From the NCBI GenBank assembly GCA_032433595.1, contig JASWJB010000488.1, forward strand, positions 1 to 22,915: a stretch of DNA of 22,915 nucleotides, given 5' to 3'. The position numbers were made by a program, and so were the translations under genes. Every line of letters begins with the position of its first letter. Positions within the stretch are counted from its first letter, which is position 1. The notes beneath the pieces were generated by a model, which was not told the origin of the DNA, made no database searches, and worked only from the letters and a program-made list of their open reading frames with translations. This DNA comes from Conoideocrella luteorostrata (taxonomy: Eukaryota; Ascomycota; Sordariomycetes; Hypocreales; Clavicipitaceae). Shown piece after piece: positions 21,162 through 22,915 of this stretch.

Positions 21162-22395
21162 ATGACGACTGAAACCTCAAACCGACCTCGTGTCTTTTTT
21201 GACATTTCCGTTGCCGGCAAATTAGCCGGCCGTGTCACCATGGAGCTCTACTCCGACTTGGTCCCCAAAACGGTTGAGAACTTTCGCTGCCTCTGTACAG
21301 GTGAGAAAGGCATCGGCAAGTCTGGCAAACCCCTTCACTTCAAGGGCTCCGTCTTCCACCGAGTCATTAAACAATTCATGATCCAGGTAAGAACTATTGG
21401 AGAATGACAACCAAAATTTGCGGGCATAATCTGACTCTTGCAACAGGGCGGTGATTTCACTGCCGGCGACGGTACTGGCGGCGAGTCCATCTACGGTGAC
21501 AAGTTCGAAGACGAGGCATTCCCCTTGAAACATGATAAGCCATTCCTCCTGTCCATGGCCAACGCGGGGCCTAGTGAGTAACCCATGACTTTTGACATTA
21601 ATAAAGCGGAAGCGGCAGCTACTGATACCCGTAGATACCAACGGATCCCAATTCTTTATCACCACGGTCCCCACCCCCCACCTAGATAACAAGCACGTCG
21701 TCTTCGGTGAGGTCCTTAACGGCAAATCCATTGTCCGCCAAATCGAGAATATCAAGACCGAAACAGCCGACAAGCCCTCTAAAGAAGCCCTCATCACTAA
21801 CTGCGGCCAACTCACCGGCGAGGAAGCCCTCAAAGCCGACGTGAAGCAGCCCGACGAAACAGGCGACCCCCACGAGGACTACCCTGAGGACGTCGCCGTA
21901 GAGCTCGACTTCAAGACTGTCTTGAAGATCGCCACCGACTGCAAAGAATTTGGTAACAAGGCCTTCAAAGCCGGAAAATTGAACGTCGCTGTTGAGAAAT
22001 ACCAAAAGGGTTTGCGATACCTTAATGAGGAACCTGATCTGGACAAGGAGCCGGCTACTTCTAAGCAATCTCTCGACACCCTGCGCTTCTCTCTCAACAA
22101 CAACGCCGCACTTTTGAGCGTCAAACTTGAGCTTTGGGACGAAGCTATCCGTCATGCTACTTCCGCCCTCGCCGTATCTGGTGCATCCGACGCTGACAAA
22201 GCCAAGGCCCTCTACCGACGTGGTGTAGCTTACGTAGGCTCTAAGGATGAGGAAACCGCCCTGAAGGACCTTGAGGAGGCGCATAAGTTAGCCCCCAATG
22301 ACGGCGTGGTAGCCAAGGAGCTGAGTGCTGTGAAGACCAAGGCAACAGCCAGGGCAGCCAAGGAGAAGGCTGCGTTTAAAAAGTTCTTTTCTTGA
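21162..22395 (+). CDS. CPR6: cyclophilin-40, peptidyl-prolyl isomerase and Hsp90 co-chaperone
   Basis: Three exons (21162-21386, 21447-21573, 21635-22395) give 370 residues, the usual length of the family; introns are 60 and 61 bp. Residues about 10-175 are the cyclophilin domain, with catalytic R67, F72, M73, Q75 ([15 protein letters not shown]), Q123, F125 and H138. His133 replaces the tryptophan of cyclophilin A, a hallmark of Cyp40 linked to weak cyclosporin binding. Residues about 215-370 form three TPR motifs. The carboxylate-clamp residues for the Hsp90 C-terminus appear intact: K and N in KEFGNKAF, N in NNNAAL, K and R in KALYRRG. The protein ends in a basic, Phe-rich tail ([11 protein letters not shown]). 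Codon use is strongly C-ending, suggesting high expression. Confidence 0.97.
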
Positions 22396-22915
22396 GGCGT
22401 GAAAGCGTGCGCCTGCAAGACTGGATAGATGGGTGGGTTATATGATATGAATGAAAGTGGTGTATTTGCTAAATGATATTTAGAGATGAGATGAAGGCGG
22501 CTATAGTAATGCAATGGTGTTCAAGGTTTAAGTTGTGTGTAAAAACATACTTATGTAGCACTTTTAAGTCACTCGCTAGAAGGGGAGGTCTCTCTCGTCC
22601 ATTCTTCACGGCTCCTTTTCACTATGTAGTATTGGTTTTTTTTTTTATCACCGTCCCGTCTCCCTCCAACAATCCTCACATCTAAAGAACGCTTGCCGCA
22701 CCGTTCTCCAAAATTCACATAGAAAGAAAAAAGACAGGTATCCGCTCTCATCATGGCTAAATAAATGTGCCCAGGGGAGAAAAATAACCTCTTTTTAAAA
22801 AAGGTTCGAAGACAGAGAGCGGGACATTCATTGTCTTGGGAATGGCACTAAAAATAAAATTAAGAAGCCAAGATTATCCAAGATATATATATATATACAA
22901 AGACGCTTCTTGTAT
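22396..22915. other. 3' flank of cyclophilin-40
   Basis: I see no gene. There is a 13-T run starting near 22636, an AATAAA at 22760 and an (AT)n stretch at 22883-22897. Confidence 0.65.

Noticed and set aside
21222..22284. Two ~200-codon frames antisense to cyclophilin-40
   Set aside because: They are shadows of strongly C-ending codon use on the coding strand; cyclophilin and TPR motifs on + are unambiguous.

Overview
The window reads as a gene-poor stretch of a filamentous ascomycete chromosome. This is inferred from 13 short introns (56-91 bp) with GTRNG-type donors and CTAAC/CTGAC-like branch sites, from fungal-specific families (OPY2, a Ser-rich C2H2 regulator), and from gene architecture typical of Pezizomycotina. 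A Sordariomycete, perhaps Hypocreales, is my best guess, but nothing here proves it. There is no bacterial, plasmid, phage or organellar signal, no tRNA, rRNA or CRISPR array, and no recognisable transposase or reverse transcriptase.

Layout. 1-1817: gene-free, rich in the 7-mer CTCCGTA/TACGGAG. 1818-3652 (+): OPY2-type membrane anchor with two candidate upstream ORFs in its leader. 3653-5703: gene-free, holding an A12-CTG tandem repeat between two diverged direct repeats. 5704-7488 (-): long coiled-coil, golgin-like protein. 7489-8046: divergent promoter region. 8047-10125 (+): Ser-rich, probably disordered protein of unknown function, interrupted by one in-frame TAG. 10126-11487: gene-free, with an inverted repeat. 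11488-12436 (-): C2H2 zinc-finger protein. 12437-15779: 3.3 kb with no credible gene. 15780-17836 (-): NOT3/NOT5 subunit of CCR4-NOT. 17837-18726: divergent promoter region. 18727-19507 (+): D-aminoacyl-tRNA deacylase, five exons, the first only 7 nt. 19508-21161: gene-free. 21162-22395 (+): cyclophilin-40. 22396-22915: 3' flank.

The genes do not form a cluster or pathway. They are mostly housekeeping or signalling genes: HOG/Ste50 anchoring, Golgi tethering (inferred), mRNA decay, tRNA proofreading and Hsp90 co-chaperone activity. I rebuilt exon-intron structures by hand from splice signals and frame continuity. Six of the seven genes give a continuous product; the exception is the 8047-10125 gene. 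The observations most worth checking are that in-frame TAG and the OPY2 upstream ORFs. I found no convincing wholly new multi-gene system.
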